Of a stretch of DNA of 64,000 nucleotides, positions 61,684 through 64,000 are shown in pieces. The notes below the pieces were generated by a model, which did no database searches, had not been told where the DNA came from, and saw only the letters and a program-made list of their open reading frames with translations. Each line of letters opens with the position of its first letter. Positions within the stretch are counted from its first letter, which is position 1. The DNA comes from Micavibrio aeruginosavorus_D (GTDB lineage: Bacteria; Pseudomonadota; Alphaproteobacteria; Micavibrionales; Micavibrionaceae). The stretch covers positions 2,170,001 to 2,234,000 of the forward strand of contig NZ_CP195303.1 of assembly GCF_051245535.1 (NCBI RefSeq), written 5' to 3'. Both the position numbers and the translations under genes were made by a program.

Positions 61684-64000
61684 ATGGTTGCATATTCTGC
61701 GGGCGCGGTATGGCGCAGGGCTTTGTTTCGGCCCCTGACATATGGTGCTGTTTTATTTCTGTCGGGTATTCTCTCCCTCTTCTCCACGGCCGCGTTTGCG
61801 GCCTGCTCCTCTCCGTCCGGTGTCGCAGGTGATTTGATCTGGGACAATACCGCCAATGCGCCGTCTTATTGTAATGATACGGACTGGGTGCATTTTCCAT
61901 CCGGATCGTCCGGCGACACGTATGTTGCGACGATGTTGTTCAATAACCCGTCGGCGGTGGCGGATGATGATTTTGGGGCGTCGCTGGGCATTTCGGACGG
62001 CAAGGTTGCTGTTGGTGTCCGAATGCGTGATCCCGGGGGCGTCAGCAATGCCGGGCGTGCGTTTGTTTTTGATGTGGAAAGCGGCGCGCGTTTAAGCACG
62101 CTGGCCAACCCCGACCCAACCGCGGGCGATCAATTTGGGCATGGTGCGGACATTGATGGAAATTTGGTTGCTGTCGGCGCCCCGGTCAATACTGTTGGTG
62201 GGTCTAACCAGGCGGGTTCGGTCTATGTCCTCAATGCATCAACGGGCGCGCTGATTTCGACACTGGACAATCCGGCGCCGGATGTCATGGATTGGACGGG
62301 GTACGATGTTGCCATTTCCGGCACGACCGTTGTTGCGGGCACACCGCGCAATGGGGCCGGTGATCATGGATCTGTGCATGTGTTCAATGGAGCGACGGGC
62401 GCATTTTTGCGCGGATGGAACGCGCCCGATCAAACCGATGGGGATTGGTTTGGAACCGCTGTCGATATTGATGGCGATTTGATTGTCGTCGGCTCGCCGC
62501 AAAAAGATCCTGGTGGCGTTGCTGATGCGGGTGGTGCGTATGTTTTTCGGGCGTCGACGGGCGCTCTGGTTGCCACGTTGAATAATCCATCTCCTGGGGC
62601 GAACGACAATTTTGGCCGGGCGGTCGCCATTTTTGGAACCACGGTTGTTGTTGGTGCGTATGGCGATACATCGGGCGGTGTTGCCAATGCGGGTGCGGCC
62701 TATGTGTTTGATGCAACAACGGGGGCCCTGCGCGCAACGCTGGAGAACCCCAATCCGGCGGCAAATGACAATTTTGGCATGGCGGTCGCGGTGAGCGGAT
62801 CCAAGGCCGTGGTTGGCGCGCGTTGGGACGATGTTGATGGTTTTACTGATGTGGGCGCAACGTATGTTTTCAACGTCACGACCGGCGTGTTGATTGATAC
62901 GATTAAAAATCCGTCCCCGGCGTCCAATGCGACATTCGGCTCGCAGGTGGAGATAGAAGGCGACACAATCGTTGTTTCGGCGCGTGCGGGCATGTCATCG
63001 GGTGTAGCCAATGCCGGGGTTGTTTATGTGTTTAACACTGGGCGTGCCTTGTTTCAAAATCCAGATGTTTCCACGCAAATTGATAACCCTTTCCCCGAGG
63101 CCAATGATCGATTTGCGACCAGTGTGAGCGCGTCGGGCGCGCTTATTCTGGTCGGTGCGTACCAAGCCAATCCTGGCGGGCTTGATAATGCGGGTGCGGC
63201 CTATGTCTTCAACCGTATGACCGGATCTTTGGTTTCGACGTTGAATAATCCAACGCCAGCGGTCAGTGATGTGTTCGGTTGGGAGGTGGCGTTGGATGAC
63301 AATATTGCCGTGGTTGGCGCCAATCAGGACGACCCCGGCGGAGTTGTTGATGCGGGGTCGGCTTATGTTTTTGATGCCACGACGGGGTCTTTGCTGTTTA
63401 CGTTGAATAACCCGGCCCCGCAAACAACGGATGTTTTTGGGATCAATGTGCGAATTGATGGAAATTTAATCGCCGTTGGGGCCACGCTGGATAATCCGGG
63501 TGGGGTCAATGATGCGGGCAGTGTTTATATCTTTAATGCTACGACGGGTGCGTTGATGACAACGATTCCCAATCCTGCCCCAGCGGTCGGGGACCGCTTT
63601 GCTGGCGGTTTGGATATATCTGGCAATCTGGTTGCTGTGGGGGCGTATTGGGATGACCCGGGCGGAATTGCGGATTCCGGTACGGCCTATGTTTTTAACG
63701 CCACCACGGGCGCGCTGGTCAGTACGCTGAATAACCCTGTTCCGGCGTCCGGTGATGAATTCGGATACGAAGTCAAGATAGACGGCGATCTTGTGGTTGT
63801 TGGCGCATGGCACAATGACCCGGATGGGGTTTCTGATGCGGGTGTGGCGTATGTTTTTAATGCGACAACCGGGGCCTTTGTATCAACATTGGTGAACCCA
63901 ACACCCGCGATCAGCGACCATTTTGGCGCGCGCCTGTCTATTGATGGAACAACTGTTTTTGTTTCGGCCCACGTCAAAGATGTGGGTGGCGTCGCGGATG
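61684..64000 (+). CDS. Secreted FG-GAP-type beta-propeller protein, partial at window edge
   Basis: The frame is open from 61684 to the window end, giving at least 772 residues. A signal-like segment ends STAAFA. The first cassette follows (CSSPSGVAGDLIWD, then PSYCNDTDWVHFPSG). Thirteen FG-GAP-like repeats can be counted, the last one cut by the edge. A longer linker (NTGRALFQNPDVSTQID) follows repeat 7. This is the same 7-linker-7 layout as the gene at 37595, so a fourteenth repeat and two C-terminal cassettes are expected just outside. Loops are of the DPGG type. The exact start is uncertain; the ATG at 61684 gives a plausible signal peptide. Confidence 0.78.
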   Translation, partial: MVAYSAGAVWRRALFRPLTYGAVLFLSGILSLFSTAAFAACSSPSGVAGDLIWDNTANAPSYCNDTDWVHFPSGSSGDTYVATMLFNNPSAVADDDFGASLGISDGKVAVGVRMRDPGGVSNAGRAFVFDVESGARLSTLANPDPTAGDQFGHGADIDGNLVAVGAPVNTVGGSNQAGSVYVLNASTGALISTLDNPAPDVMDWTGYDVAISGTTVVAGTPRNGAGDHGSVHVFNGATGAFLRGWNAPDQTDGDWFGTAVDIDGDLIVVGSPQKDPGGVADAGGAYVFRASTGALVATLNNPSPGANDNFGRAVAIFGTTVVVGAYGDTSGGVANAGAAYVFDATTGALRATLENPNPAANDNFGMAVAVSGSKAVVGARWDDVDGFTDVGATYVFNVTTGVLIDTIKNPSPASNATFGSQVEIEGDTIVVSARAGMSSGVANAGVVYVFNTGRALFQNPDVSTQIDNPFPEANDRFATSVSASGALILVGAYQANPGGLDNAGAAYVFNRMTGSLVSTLNNPTPAVSDVFGWEVALDDNIAVVGANQDDPGGVVDAGSAYVFDATTGSLLFTLNNPAPQTTDVFGINVRIDGNLIAVGATLDNPGGVNDAGSVYIFNATTGALMTTIPNPAPAVGDRFAGGLDISGNLVAVGAYWDDPGGIADSGTAYVFNATTGALVSTLNNPVPASGDEFGYEVKIDGDLVVVGAWHNDPDGVSDAGVAYVFNATTGAFVSTLVNPTPAISDHFGARLSIDGTTVFVSAHVKDVGGVAD

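Overview
The window looks like chromosomal DNA of a Gram-negative alphaproteobacterium. The evidence is gene order: one strand carries cmk-rpsA-ihfB-pyrF-accD-folC-chvI-chvG-rapZ-ahcY-divL-tsaE-murU-addB-addA-trxA, an arrangement typical of that class, and it includes a DivL-type kinase with tyrosine in place of the phospho-accepting histidine. Moderate GC and an abundance of large secreted repeat proteins would fit a Micavibrio-like lineage, but that placement is inference.

Region 1 (1-15.7 kb): the end of a GFA-family gene, then a complete type I secretion locus. It has a ~2970-residue RTX/VCBS adhesin with two von Willebrand A domains, a TolC-like outer membrane protein, a small unknown gene, a LapB/HlyB-type ABC ATPase and a HlyD-type adaptor. 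Region 2 (15.7-17.4 kb): four tandem SpoIIAA-like (STAS-fold) paralogues on the minus strand. Region 3 (17.7-20.4 kb): thrS and infC; infC appears to start at AUC.

Region 4 (20.4-55.7 kb): the housekeeping backbone on the minus strand, interrupted by lineage-specific genes and palindromic repeats. Expected members are missing from it: amgK between tsaE and murU, hprK and PTS genes between chvG and rapZ, and trpFBA between pyrF and accD. Inserted genes include a ferredoxin-NADP reductase, a GNAT protein, several unknown proteins and a 14-repeat beta-propeller protein.

Region 5 (55.8-64 kb, continuing past the edge): four tandem secreted beta-propeller genes on the plus strand. With the gene at 37.6 kb they form a modular family. 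Each starts with a signal peptide and a short two-cysteine cassette, followed by one or two seven-repeat propellers (FG-GAP-like or RCC1-like). The four complete members then carry two more cassettes and, in two cases, an extra C-terminal domain. A DUF1554-type protein at 20.4-22.2 kb has related cassettes. This family is the best candidate for an undescribed surface or secreted system here.
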